A stretch of DNA of 64,000 nt from Gracilaria domingensis (Eukaryota; Rhodophyta; Florideophyceae; Gracilariales; Gracilariaceae): NCBI GenBank assembly GCA_022539475.1, contig VCMS01000325.1, positions 64,486-128,485 on the forward strand. The letters are read 5' to 3'. The notes under the pieces are model-generated. The model was not told where the DNA came from. It made no database searches and saw only the letters and a program-made list of their open reading frames with translations. This document shows, one piece after another, positions 1 through 11,040 of the stretch (positions within the stretch are counted from its first letter, which is position 1; the number at the start of each line of letters is the position of its first letter). Made by a program: the position numbers and the translations under genes.

Positions 1-659
1 AAGCGCGCCAACACCCTCACGCACAAAAGTGGTAATGCGCCGGGATGAGATGCATAAAAAACAGAGTGACGACAGTATGTAGCTACTTAAATACTCGCCA
101 CCACTTTTCCGGTGAAGATACAAATTCTACCGATGATGAAGATAAGGTATTATATAATAGCATGAGCGCTTCCGCTCTAGCGTTCAATTTATATATCTGA
201 ATCTAATTTGTTCGTTGTGACGGTCTGACAAACAGCGATGAAGGCCTCCAACGACCATATAATACCGGAATTATAGGGGTAATAGAGCGAGCTCTCTGCG
301 AAACACCATAAATAACTAAATGGAGTCCTGATAGGCTAACTACTACATTATTTTCAGAGGTTTAGAGAACGGGGTTTGTAGCAGCTCTTATATGCTAAAT
401 TCATTCAGTATAAAACTCTATGAAACAGAATGGCGACGAGAGTCGTCGCGGAAAGCAAAACAGATGGTAGGCATGAAAACCGTTCAGCCCTGTGTGCTTG
501 AGCTGGTAGCACATGATTATCGTTCCGATTTTGAAATCGTATCGCTTCACCTTCCGTTAACAAGGCCTGTCACCAACAATACAAGAGAAGACATTAATCG
601 ACGTGTTGCGGAGATGCCGTAAAGGCTGCCAATGGTGTTAGTTTTTCTTCTGTTGAGAG
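1..659. other. Unassigned left edge
   Basis: I recognise no gene here. A 76-codon plus-strand frame at 392-622 resembles nothing I know. The sequence should be upstream flank or the further-decayed 3' coding part of the transposon relic that becomes alignable from about 660. Confidence 0.3.
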
Positions 660-2923
660 TCGAGATAGAACCTCAGACTCCCAGTTCTAGAGCTATGAAT
701 TCCTTTCCACGACTTTGTCGAGGAGCGTTAAAGGCTTCAATCTGCCACCGAAGGGACGAAATAGAGTTTTCATTACATCATGCGCCACGATTGCACCTAT
801 AACACGTCCAAGCGACGCCCGAGTACTGAGAGAAAACTGTTTTGATTGAAGCCCTGTCCTGCGATCCCTATCAGATTTCAAAGAATTCCTTTACGAAAGG
901 AAAACCATGTCAAGGTTTTTGTATGCTTTGGCTCCATCATTCAAAGGAGATCGGCCTTTGGAAGGTTCCATTCAGTGACCTGCCTTTCTTCGACGTGAAC
1001 AAATCTATATGTAAACTTTGGCAAAAAGTTGCATTGCATTGGGGATAGATTTGCGTTTGTAAAGTTGCTGATTTGAGTACGTATCGTTCGAAATAAACGT
1101 GACGTGGATGATTCTATTGCAGTGAGTAGCGTCTCTGACTAGAGGTTTTCGATTTCTGGAGTATTAGTCAGCTTCAATTTGTCTGGATGCAAGTTGCGTA
1201 ACTGTTCGAAGAGAGCTTCCTTGTTCCCAACAGACTGCATGGAAACAACCTCTGGATCAATCTACGTCAAGGGGGTTTCGATGACGACGGAATAAGAGAT
1301 ATGTAATCAGAACGCTTGAGAGTACCGCCTGAGATATACTCTCCCTCGCAAGACATATACTTCTTCCTGCTCGTCTTTCTTTGCATATTCTAGAATAACT
1401 GAGTATGTATCTCTAACGCTTTTGGTTTGGTCTTGAGAGGGTCCAGTGAATGAAGTAAGAATACTACTGCATAAAGATGAGGGAGGGGCCTCGAATCTAT
1501 GACCGGAGCTCCCGTTTTGGTCCCATGAAGAGTTAACAGAATGTCTTTAGCCTCAAAAGTATCCGCACGAAAACTTGCAGAGGATGGCACACTCGACTTA
1601 GTTGGTCTTCGCCGATGAACTGAAAACTTTCTGCGTGAGATTTAGAATTGGCATCAGGACTTGACGAAGAGATTCTTGAAGGATTTGCATCCTGGACTCG
1701 CGTAGAGACTTGCTAGAAACGAATGGCATTGGCGTCTGCTTCAGATGCGGAAACCTCGATCAGTGTGGTAGGGAAGTATGCCATACTGTGAGGTCATCAC
1801 GGATGCACTCACGGCGAAGCTCGTCCGAGAAGTTGAGAAATATGAGGTGAAGAGGATAGGCGGTAACGATGTTTGCTTTAGAGTTGTTGAAGACTTATCG
1901 GTGTATACCTGCAGAAGACCTACGAAAGATTCACTGTAACTTATTTCTTGGGAGTACCACACTATTCTACTATCCAACGAGCCATGACATTTCCTTAAGT
2001 TTTGAGGTGGCGTCTCTTGCGATAGAGCCGGACATGGGGTGAGATATTTTCGTGGAGTGGGTCTGAGGTATAGGGTGGAAGAATGTTTTTCGTTGTTAGC
2101 CAACTGGAGCTGTTTCACAAGTGTCTGAACGGGATCTCTCGTGTAGAGGGTGGCGCTGAACTTACATCCTTCTGGCGAGACAGTTCTTCGATTGAAACCG
2201 TCCTTTGAAGCGTATCGTTCGAAATGGCTTCTTCAGTTCTGTACAGCCTTGGAACTTGTTATGGTCTCGTTGAATCGCTTTTGCGAGAATCGCGGGTCCC
2301 GAAGTAGCCATTAGCTCGTCTGCCTCACGATGACCAAGGTTGGAAGCTACTGAAGCAGAAACGTGAGATATCATATGCAAATACCGAGGGCCTCTCAGAA
2401 GGCACTGGGCGGGAATGCTTCCGTGTTCTGCTTAATGACGCGGGACCCGGGAAGGAGAAACACAATGCAAGTGTCCGGAATGGGAGGGGCGCAGGAGTGG
2501 GGTCGACGATGTCCTCGGACACCGGAAGGCTCGGGAAGGCGACAAGGGGCAGTGACCGTTTCGGAAGATGCGGGCGGGGCGGAAAGCTTGAGACGCTTGC
2601 TTCTCCGAATGGCAGCCTATTGTCGTCTTCCAGCGCTGCTTTCAGACGAAACGGCAATGGTTGACATGCTGTTGAAGAGATAAGACTTCCGTCGGAAGAT
2701 AACGAAGGGCCGCCAGCGGCTCTTATGTGGTACAGTGTAGACCATGGGTAAGAAGAAATGAACGAGAAACGACGACAAAGACTGCAGGGAAGGGCGTCCG
2801 AAGGGAGTAAGGAGTCGAGCGACAGTCAAGATCGACGTCATGGCTGAGACGGAGAATATATTTTGAGTTTTATCACGTGCTTCGTTCAAAAAGGAACGTG
2901 GTACAACGACGACGCTCAACACA
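660..2923 (-). pseudogene. Decayed Tnp2/Plavaka-like transposase (copy 1)
   Basis: This stretch aligns colinearly with the intact transposase at 49224-52403, read on the same minus strand, but is broken by many frameshifts and stops. From about 660 to 1580 it is diverged from that copy, at roughly 65-75% by eye. From about 1580 to 2900 it is nearly identical apart from scattered one-base insertions and deletions. Fragments still readable include the N-terminal Cys/His region (about 2640-2750) and the region around the GTKT and CHRC motifs (about 1500-1590). It would have encoded the cut-and-paste transposase of the element ending at 4858. It is non-functional as given. The abrupt identity switch suggests recombination, gene conversion or an assembly chimera. 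Confidence 0.85.
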
Positions 2924-3104
2924 AGGGTGTTACTTCTTCGTAATATCTAACACTGGGTTTATACCTGTGGTTTCCAACGTTGTAAGCTGTACACCTGTCC
3001 AATTCGCACAGAAAAATAAATCTCTTCTTCCGCCGCCGCCGCGCGCCTTCGACGTCCCGACCTTCCGTACCGTTCGGTGTCGTGCCATCCACATCTGCTG
3101 CGTT

Positions 3105-3190
3105 ATACTCCGCTCCGTCCTTCTTTTTCCTCCTTACTATTTAATGGAGGCTCCTTAAAGTAGAGGGCGGAAAAAGAAGGANGGCGGAAG
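3105..3190. repeat. Degenerate GC-rich hairpin region of transposon copy 1
   Basis: A C/T-rich arm (CGTCCTTCTTTTTCCTCC) is followed after a short AT loop by the matching purine arm GGCGGAAAAAGAAGGA. This corresponds to the much better preserved 28-bp inverted repeat at 52769-52832 in copy 2. Base 3182 is N, so the sequence here is uncertain. Confidence 0.6.
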
Positions 3191-3450
3191 AAAGCAGGAC
3201 GGAGTCATCCGTATCTCAGGGATGTATTCCGTGCAGTCTTTTCGTACGTTCTTCCATATCCTTCCACGTATCTTTGCTCTAAACTAACCAATCCTCACCG
3301 CGTTTCTTCGCGCTCTGCGACATGGAAACGGCAGGAAATAAGCTAATCACCCTCAACTTCTTCTATTTGTTCAAGATAAAGAACGAGTTGAAGGGTGAAA
3401 ACGGGAACCCGGTAACCCAAACCGACGACTGTAAGTACGCGACCAATAGT

Positions 3451-4240
3451 TCATTTCGTTGCGCCATAGGCTCTAGCTCTGCCTGTTCGGGATAGGCGAT
3501 TCTGGTACTTGGTTGAGACATAGGTTTCTGTCTCGTTTATCGCATCTTGCGGTATGTTTGCTGCATGGGCATTCTCGGTGTCGTTGCTTGTGAGTTCTTG
3601 CTTCGAGACCTTTCGCGTTTTACGATGAATGGATTGCTGGTAATCTAACCGATCACTTTCTTTCTTCTTCTTCCTTTTGCGAGTTACTAGGTCCCTCGAC
3701 TTTTCTAGCGCAACGTTTCTGTTTTGCTTTATCAATGGTACGTTCCATCGCAATTCAAATGTTTCCAACGGAGCATTGACTAACTTATGGATACTTTCTG
3801 CTTGCGTATACAGGTAAACGACCAATTTTATTTCATCTCTCCAGATCCATCATCGATCTTGAGAAACAAAATGAAATTGGTCGTTTTACTGTCTGACTGT
3901 TCGGGATAGGCGATTCTGGTACTTGTTTGGGATATAGGCTAGATTCTCGTTTATCGCGTCTTGCGGTATGTTTGCTGCATGGGCATTCTCGGTGTCCTTG
4001 CTTGTGAGTTCTCGCTTCGACACCTTTCGCGGTTTACGATGATATGGTGCGCTGGTAATCTAACCGATCCCTTTCCTGCTTCTTCTTCCGTTTGCGAGTT
4101 ACCAGGTCCCTCGACTTTTCTAGCGCAACGTTTCTGTTTTGTTTTATCAATGGTACGTTCCATCGCATTTCAAATGTATCTAACGGATCATTGACTAACT
4201 TATGGATAATTTCTGCTTGCGTATACAGGTAAATGACTTT
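3451..4240. repeat. Two tandem ~414-bp units within transposon copy 1
   Basis: The landmark GTTCGGGATAGGCGATTCTGG occurs at 3485 and again at 3899, a 414-bp period; the units are highly similar throughout. The same unit recurs in copy 2 with a period of 375 bp (53266 and 53641). On the minus strand the units contain related open frames (3451-3825 and 3951-4163) that are lysine/arginine-rich and unlike any family I know. Between the units, 3828-3891 forms a large imperfect inverted repeat (ACCAATTTTATTTCATCTCT and its complement). Confidence 0.8.
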
Positions 4241-4274
4241 TGATGCGGACGTAGCTCACGAGTTGCAGGTGCAG

Positions 4275-4427
4275 GTTCCTCAAGTAGGGAACCATGCATC
4301 TGGGCATGGTTCCCTACATGAGGAACGGAGAGGATGAGGCGCTTCGCGCCTCATCCTCTCGGAATGCGTATGTGTTCTACCGATACCGCACTATGGTGGA
4401 GGTGCAGTCTGCGGCATCTGCCGCAGA
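4275..4427. repeat. Three hairpins in the transposon 3' region
   Basis: Three adjacent inverted repeats are present. Arms 4275-4297 and 4304-4326 are 23 bp with one mismatch. Arms 4329-4342 and 4346-4359 are a perfect 14 bp with a 3-nt loop. Arms 4408-4416 and 4419-4427 are a perfect 9 bp with a 2-nt loop. All three recur in copy 2 near 54016-54168, so they are element features. Confidence 0.85.
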
Positions 4428-4858
4428 TTGCGCCTACACCCGCTCCATTATGGGGAAATGGTACATGTAATATAGCGAAGTAGTGGTTAGCAAAAGCGGT
4501 CGGTAGAAGAATAGATACGAATAAAACGGTATGATTTCAGAATGGGCATCATCTGTACTAGCACTAGTATTCCATGCGTTGCAGGGTATCATTCCGCAGA
4601 AGGTATCGTGTAATGTGCACCTTAATGGAAACTGAACCTAGACTTCGCGAAATACGGTTCAGGTAGCCCTCGACTAAAGAACTAGCACGAGTGCAAAACC
4701 CACCAGTATTTACTGCACAGAGATTCTGGACGACCCAAGCAATTATCTGCAGATTTTGAAATAATTGATCTCGATATTTTTTCAAAAAATTTACTGGACG
4801 ACCCTTGCCAATTTCTGGACGACCCTCGCCAAAAACTAGCATCTGCAAGAGACAGACG

Positions 4859-7161
4859 AAGTCGAATTCCGCTAGGCCGAGCCTCCACCACATAAGGCGG
4901 CCTGCTGGGTGAGAGATATTCATCAACCACCTCAACGAGGAATGATCCGTGTACCCGGTGAATTGCACAACTAGCAGGTAGGGACGGAGGGTGGATAATG
5001 CCCATACGACTGCAAGGCACTCCTTCTCCGAAACGGAGTAGTTCCGTTCATGACGGTTAAGCGAACGTTACCAGTACCCTATGTGTTTTCGTTCTCCCTC
5101 TGGGGTAGTTTGGAACAGCGCGCAGCCTACTTGGTAGTCGCTCGAGTCCGTGTCCACGGAGAACGGCAATCCCGTTTTTCGTAACGATAGAATTGGTGCT
5201 GATGTTACAGCCTTCTTCAAGGAGTTGAACTCTTCCGCTTGTGCGGGTGTGAAGAGGTCCAGTTTTGGTGGCTGACTTTTTCGCAAGAGAGCATTAAGGG
5301 GAGCCGCAATGTCCGAAAAGTTCGGTACAACCCGTCTGTAGACGTTGACCAGCCCTAGGAAGGAGCGTAATTCCGTTTGAGTTCGCGGTTCCTTCCCCTT
5401 GGCGAGTGACTTGACGCGAGCTTCCTCGATCGTCAGCCGTCCTGGACGGATAACGTGTCCAAGGTACTTGACGGTGTCGGTGAAGAATTCACACTTCCTC
5501 AACTTGAGGGTTATTCCTGCATCACGCAGAGTGGTCATCACGTCCCTGACATGGGTGAGATGATCGTCCAGATTACTGGAAAACACGATGATATCGTCAA
5601 GGTAGACGAGACAGGTCCGCCACTTGGAGCGGCTCAACAAGATGTCGATGGCACTCTGGAACGTAGCGGGCGCGTTGGTTAGGCCGAAAGGCATCCGCTT
5701 GAAGCGGTAGAAGCCCGAGTGGCACACGAACGCAGTCTTATCGCGGTCTTCCTCCCTGACGGGGATTTGCCAGTATCCCCAATTGGCATCCAACGCCGTG
5801 AACACGGTAGCGTCACCGAGCGAATCGATACACTTGTCCATACGAGGGATTGGGTAAGCGTCTCTTACCGTCACGGCATTGAGCCGGCGATAGTCGACAC
5901 AGAATCTACAGGTTCCGTCGGCTTTGAGAGCCAGTACCACTGGGGATGCCCACGGCGATTGCGCATGTTCGATTGAACCTGCGCGGAGCATCTTGTCCAC
6001 TTGGAACTGTTCCTCTTCCCGATCTTTCGGTCCTGTCCTGTAAGGGGGTTGTGAAACCGGACGCGTGTTCGCTAACACATCGATACGGTGTTCCGTTGCA
6101 TTTATCTCTCCAAGAGAGCCATTGCACATTGGGGTAAACTCCCGTAACATGTCTCTTAGACGTTCACGGTGCGACTCTGGTACATGACCGAGGTCAAGTT
6201 CCTCGAGCGCCTTCAAGGGGTCAACCTTGTCGTAGCTCGTGGGCTTACGCTCTTCTGTCCCTGACACAGGGTGTGGTTCCGAGTCAGTCGGTTTCTTCTC
6301 CGTTGCGACGGTATTGGTACCCGCGGAAACAGCACGAACTGCAGCTCCCTCCCCCTCCTTAGATGGGGCGACGTCTTCTTCGGAGGTAGCTAGTCCGAGG
6401 ACATCGGCAGCCGTCATCTTCGTCGGAAGCATCGCGAGTGGGTGCGGTGTCACAGACCCAATGACTTGGTTCTGCACCAGATACTGGGGGATGCTGCCAA
6501 GATTGGCAACGAGTATTCGAAACGGAGTATCCGGTGTGACTTGCACAGCACCATTCGCGACAGCGAGTTGGCACTTCTCGTACAACGAGGTAAGTGGTTG
6601 AATAACCCGAAGACCGTGTTGACGGGAATTAACTGACACCATAACTTGGGACTCAGACGGGATGCGAATCGACGAAGCGATGCGGAGCTTGGTGGACTCG
6701 CGCAACGCCGGTGCCGGGGACTGCGCAGCAGGGAGTGGAACTTGCTTCCGCGATGATCGCTTCAGCGGACGACGGACGATCGGTACCGATGAACCATCTT
6801 CAAGTTCTACACGCCTGAAGCGGGGCCTGATTGCATCGACAAACCTGTCGCAGTAATCGTAACCCAAAATGACTGGGCCAGCCAATGATCGACAAACAAT
6901 GAAGTCGACCCTCACCACGGAAGTTCCCAAACGCACGACTAAGTCGATTGTTCCCACCGTTGTTAACGGGTTGTTATTCGCGTCAGCGACATCAGGAAGC
7001 ACGCTGCAGCGGATACGTTCCCGCAATTGCGATGTGAGAAGGGACTCCACGATGAAGTCTGGACCTGCATCTGTGTCTAGTACAGTCAGGTAACGCACCA
7101 TAAACTGGGGACTCAGGCCAAGGTCAGCGTACACCATATAGTTTCGCTTGGCCATCCCCAT
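4859..7161 (-). pseudogene. pol: Ty3/gypsy pol: protease, reverse transcriptase, partial RNase H
   Basis: A 697-codon frame (7161-5068) begins MGMAKRNY and carries the retropepsin domain, a linker, and a full reverse transcriptase with motif FCVDYRRLNAVT and the catalytic YLDD (VYLDDIIVFS). The RNase H start (SVDTDSSDYQVGCALFQ) follows; the frame then breaks near 5068, and related RNase H sequence (YTDHSSLRWLMNIS) continues in other frames to 4859. The protease active site reads DTDAG instead of the DTGAG of the sister element, a Gly-to-Asp change expected to kill the protease. An in-frame TGA sits two codons upstream of the ATG where the sister has CGA. The protein would process Gag-Pol and reverse-transcribe the element RNA. 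Confidence 0.9.
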
Positions 7162-7350
7162 AATTCAGTCCGGGATCCGGTTATTTTTTTACCCGTATCC
7201 ACGGTCGACGCAGAACACCGAGGTGTTCCGAATCCGCATCTGCGGCGTTTTTCCTCGAGAGGACTTTCACCAGGGAGCGAGGCAACGACGCCTCGAGCGT
7301 CGACAGCCTCAACTCTGAGGACGCCTCTCCCGAAAGGGAGACTCCCTCGT

Positions 7351-9566
7351 TCAGTTTCCCTGAACTTCCGCCTGCGGCGGCTGCTCAGGTTCCTCAGCAA
7401 CGAGTGCTTGGGCTCGTTGGCCGCGGGGTCCCGCGTTAGCGGTATGGGGTTCGGCAACAGGCCGAGGGTTTGGATGTACAGGTGGGGCTTGGAAATTCCG
7501 CTGCGGCGGTGGTGCTGCAAGGGCGTGAGAGAATTCCGTCTTCGCACGCAAGTACGACGTCATAGGGACGGTTTTCTTCTCCTCCGGAGTCAAAGAATCA
7601 TAGGTCACCGTGACTATGGGCATATCCCTCATCGAGAGGAGGCACTGCGGCGAGATGTGACCATGCGTATAGCAAAGGTGAAAGATCGGCGTTGCCATTC
7701 CCGAACGCGGGGTACCATTCCGAGAATCGGTTAACCCTACCCTGGGGCGTGTGTCCTTTCATCCAGGCCATTGAAAATGGGTTGCTCCGTTCGCATACGG
7801 AATCCTTGGTCTGTTCACACGGTTGGAATTTGCGTAAAGCAGCGTACCGTCCCGAGCGGTATCAAAAGAAGCCTCCGTCGTAGACGGTAGTTCCGTAGTT
7901 GGAATGGAACCCAGGCCTTCCTGGGCCAACTGGACGTTGTCATACTCCTTTGGGGGGGCCTCGCTCGCTAGCAGCGATAAAGATGGGGACCCAGTCTCCA
8001 TCATCAACGCCTTGGCGGACTTCGACCTGGGGACAGGACCTCGTGCACGAAGTGCATCACCCTCCACTCGAGCGTACTGGACTAACTCGAGGTAGGTGAT
8101 CTTCCGCTTATCCTCGCGGTAGTGGGCGACCAAGGTCTTGATGGCCGGGTCGAGGCCGTCGACGAACATCGTACAACGTTCCCCTGCGGGGTGGACATTA
8201 CCACAACGGTGGAAAGCCTTGTTCAGGCGTACCGAATAATCGGTTTCCGTCTCTCCAGACTTCTGCCGGGTGTCCCGGAGTGCCAGGATGGCCGTGTCGA
8301 TTGCCTCGTTGGTGGCGTACGAGCGCAGCAAGTACTGGACCGCTTCCGGCCAGCACGTAACCCCTCCTTCGGAGCACGAGATGAGCCTCTTACAGAGATG
8401 AACTGGTCTTCGGCCACTCCCTGTAAAAAGTACGGTAACGCAATGTAGGCCTGGCCTTCGTTCATTCCGAGAACATCGGCCTCCGCCACGAAACGGGCGA
8501 GAAAATCAAGCACCAGGACTAGGTCGCTTTCGGAAAATGTCTGGTTACGCAGTGAGAGCTGCATACGGCGGATGCAGTCCTTCACCTTACCCGTCCCACG
8601 GGGTGTGCGATCCAATGAGGAATCCTCCAAACGGTAGTACCGGTATGAAAGTAACTTTTGATACATCGGGTTCGTCGGCTTCAGCTCCTTCAGCCCGGAG
8701 TGCTTCCGTCCCTTCGACCGGGTACGAACAACACCCTGGGTGGCCGACGACCGCTTCGAGTGTGATGAGTGCCCTGCACGACCATTGTCAGATGAGGAAT
8801 CGGATGAGTCCGAACTATCCGAAACATGCGGTGCGTCGTCTGACGAACTCGAGTCCGAGTCGGAGTACTGATTGTCCTCCTTGACCTTCCGCCTGCGGCG
8901 AGATTTGTCCCGACAGGTGTTCTTGTCGCGATGCGACACTTCAACCGGCTCCGCCGGAGTGGCGAGTTCTGCGATAGCGGCCTTCTCCAACGTCTCCAGA
9001 CGGCTTCGAATCCGATCGAATGGGGTCTCAATTCCTTCCACGAAGGCAGCGGGTCCTCCAATGCATTCCAGCACGGAGTTGACATCGGACCGTAGGATAC
9101 GGAGATCCTCTGCGACATCTTTCACAGGAAATGTGCGAACTTCCTTCCGGAGAGTCCGGACTTCTCCCGCGAGGGAATCATGGGCTCCCATAAGGGAATT
9201 GTGAGCAGCTCGCAGCATGCGAACCTGCTCTTCCAGGGTTGTACCCTGGGGGTTGTCAACCCTCTCCCGACGGGACTGAGAGGCCTCGGCGGTAGCCTTC
9301 ACCTGCCCGGCAGGAGCCGGTTCGGCAACGACAGATGCCGGAACAATCCCATCAGTGGGAGGGATCAACGGAGAAAACGGAAGTGTCCGGCGCGCCCGTG
9401 GGTTAGACGTCCGCGAGGACGGCCAGTTACCCAGGGTAGATCCAGGGCGAACTGGTATCCTCGAAGGAGGCCGACCATCCGTCGGATTACCACCGTTGGT
9501 GGAACGACTGCGAGCGATCGCAGGCTCCGCATCGGAGGGCTTCCGAGACATCGGTATCCAATCCAA
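7351..9566 (-). pseudogene. gag: Ty3/gypsy gag (frameshifted)
   Basis: The N-terminal frame 9566-8223 (447 codons) starts MDWIPMSRKPSD and holds a proline-rich region, a coiled segment and a Ser/Asp-rich stretch. The capsid continues in another frame (8331-7759, with FVDGLDPAIKTLVAHYRED) and then in a third (7698-7351). The last part contains the CCHC zinc knuckle CHLCYTHGHISPQC, which fits C-x2-C-x4-H-x4-C and identifies nucleocapsid. Two frameshifts make this copy inactive. The sister copy keeps the homologous C-terminal two thirds in one frame (54599-55417). Confidence 0.88.
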
Positions 9567-9659
9567 CCGTTACACGGGACCTTCCAAAAGAAAACGAACC
9601 TCAAAGAGGATACACAAAAGTGCGTCAAACTTCCTGTCTTCTAAGTCGGGAGACGACTT

Positions 9660-10372
9660 TGTGGTGCAATGCCTGCGAGCAGGAACACCACGAAGATGTT
9701 CGGGATCTTCCTCTACTGATGGCAACCCAGTGAACAGGGCCTCTCTGGGCTGGCGCGACTAGCCGGGTGTAAGACCGGGGCCAGACCGTCAAGACGGGGC
9801 GTTGAGAGTTGAGTTGGGAAGCCTCGAAAGAGGGACGAAACCACAGAGTGGGGAAAGGGAAAGAGAGGGAAAAAGAGAGAGGGATAGAAAGGTACGGCGT
9901 ATCGCCGGGGCATTCCCTATACAGGGTCGAACACAAACAACAAAGGTGAAACACTCCCAAAGTTGGGTTCTGCGGGGACGCAGGGTGGATAGCCGCACCG
10001 TGACAACGGGGAGTCCCTCCGGTAAGGAGTTGTGCACCGCCGAAGGCGAGAGTGGCTAGAGCCAAGATCCATGAAGTAGGATCACCCTGGTTGGGGAACT
10101 TTACTGGTGCGACGGCGGCGACGCCGTCGCACTAAGTAGTGTCCTTACTAGAATTAATTAATAATATTAACTAAACATCCCACTAATTGTGGCAAACGCC
10201 CACGTGTAGTAACCAACCTCCAATCAGCTCCACCGTGTCCCACGTGTCCAAACCATCTCGATGGCAACCACTAGTTACTTCTAGTCATATACTGGTGTGT
10301 ACCAGGCAAACCCGTGAACGGTAATTATGACTAAGTCCAGCAAAATTCCTCATACATGAGCGTTGCACTACA
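9660..10372 (-). repeat. 5' LTR of chromovirus 1 (713 bp)
   Basis: Read on the minus strand the LTR begins TGTAGTGCAACGCTCAT at 10372 and ends TGCACCACA at 9660, giving short inverted termini (TGTAGTGCA/TGCACCACA). It matches the plus-strand LTR at 63215-63965 over its whole length, including a long pyrimidine tract and a GACGGCGTCGCCGCCGTC palindrome. No TGG-type tRNA primer site follows. Instead the adjacent internal bases 9659-9643 form the hairpin AAGTCG-TCTCC-CGACTT. Satellite sequence begins immediately outside at 10373. Confidence 0.9.
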
Positions 10373-11040
10373 CTCAGTTTGTGCACAAATATAGTGGAAA
10401 ATTGTAGTCCAACGTCATTAACTTCTTCAATTTTAGTCGTTGTCAATCTGGTTTGGTATTTTGCTGTTCCTGGTGCCCGATCTATCCGAATCTTCTGTCA
10501 GTAGGTGTACTACGTGTGCGCACACACCTTGTAGAAAATTGCGGTTGAACGCTATCAACGTCATTAATTTTAGTCATTGTCAATCTGTTGTCGTATTTTT
10601 CTGTTCCTTGTGCCTGATTTATCTAAATCTTCTTTCAATAGGTGTGCTACGTATGCGCAAACACATACTAGAAATTGACGGTCCAACGCCAGCATCTTCA
10701 TCAATTTTAGTCGTTGCCAATCTGTTTTGGTATTTTGCCGTTCCTGGGGCAAGATTCATCCGAATCCTCTGTCAGTAGATTTGTTCAGTTTATGCACAAA
10801 TATAGTCGAAACGTAAGGTCCAACGCATCGACGTCATCAATTTTAGTTGTTGTCAATGTCTTTTGGTAGTTTGCTGTTCCTGATGCTCGATTTATCTGAA
10901 TCTTCTTTCAATTAATGTGCTACGTGTGCGCGCACACATAGTAGAAAATCGTAGTCCAACGTCATCAGCATCATCAATTTTAGTCGTTGTCAATCTGTTT
11001 TGGTATTTTGCTGGTCCTGATGCTCGATTTATCTGAATAA
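10373..11040. repeat. Satellite array, ~137-bp monomer, about five copies
   Basis: The core TTTTGGTATTTTGCTGTTCC or variants recurs near 10465, 10601, 10739, 10874 and 11011, spaced 135-138 bp. Two monomer flavours occur: one with GTTCAGTTTGTGCACAAATATAG and one with GTGCTACGTGTGCGCACACA. The first monomer is cut by LTR 1. The same sequence reappears after LTR 2 at 63966-64000. Confidence 0.88.

Larger units (their letters stand above)
660..4858 (-). mobile_element. DNA transposon, copy 1 (relic)
   Basis: The element consists of the broken transposase, a degenerate hairpin region (about 3105-3190, containing an N at 3182), two tandem units of a roughly 0.4-kb repeat (3485-4240), a hairpin cluster (4275-4427) and a subterminal stretch with three copies of CTGGACGACCC. 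It ends at 4858 with the motif GAGACAGACG, after which gypsy pol sequence starts at once. The second copy ends at exactly the same motif at 54598 against a different part of a gypsy element, so 4858 is probably the element terminus. The left end is not identified and may lie outside the window. Confidence 0.7.
4859..10372 (-). mobile_element. Ty3/gypsy chromovirus 1, truncated at its 3' end
   Basis: On the minus strand the order is 5' LTR (10372-9660), gag, protease, reverse transcriptase and the beginning of RNase H. The element stops inside the RNase H/connection region at 4859, where transposon copy 1 abuts, so the integrase, chromodomain and 3' LTR are missing. It is closely related to the plus-strand element at 54599-63965. 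It sits inside the satellite that begins at 10373. It is non-autonomous because of the truncation, gag frameshifts and a mutated protease active site. Confidence 0.92.

Noticed and set aside
4408-4427. Intrinsic terminator hairpins in the transposon 3' region.
   Set aside because: No U-tract follows and the setting is eukaryotic.
8223-9644. Several plus-strand ORFs opposite gag of chromovirus 1.
   Set aside because: They are complementary-strand shadows of the GC-rich gag sequence.
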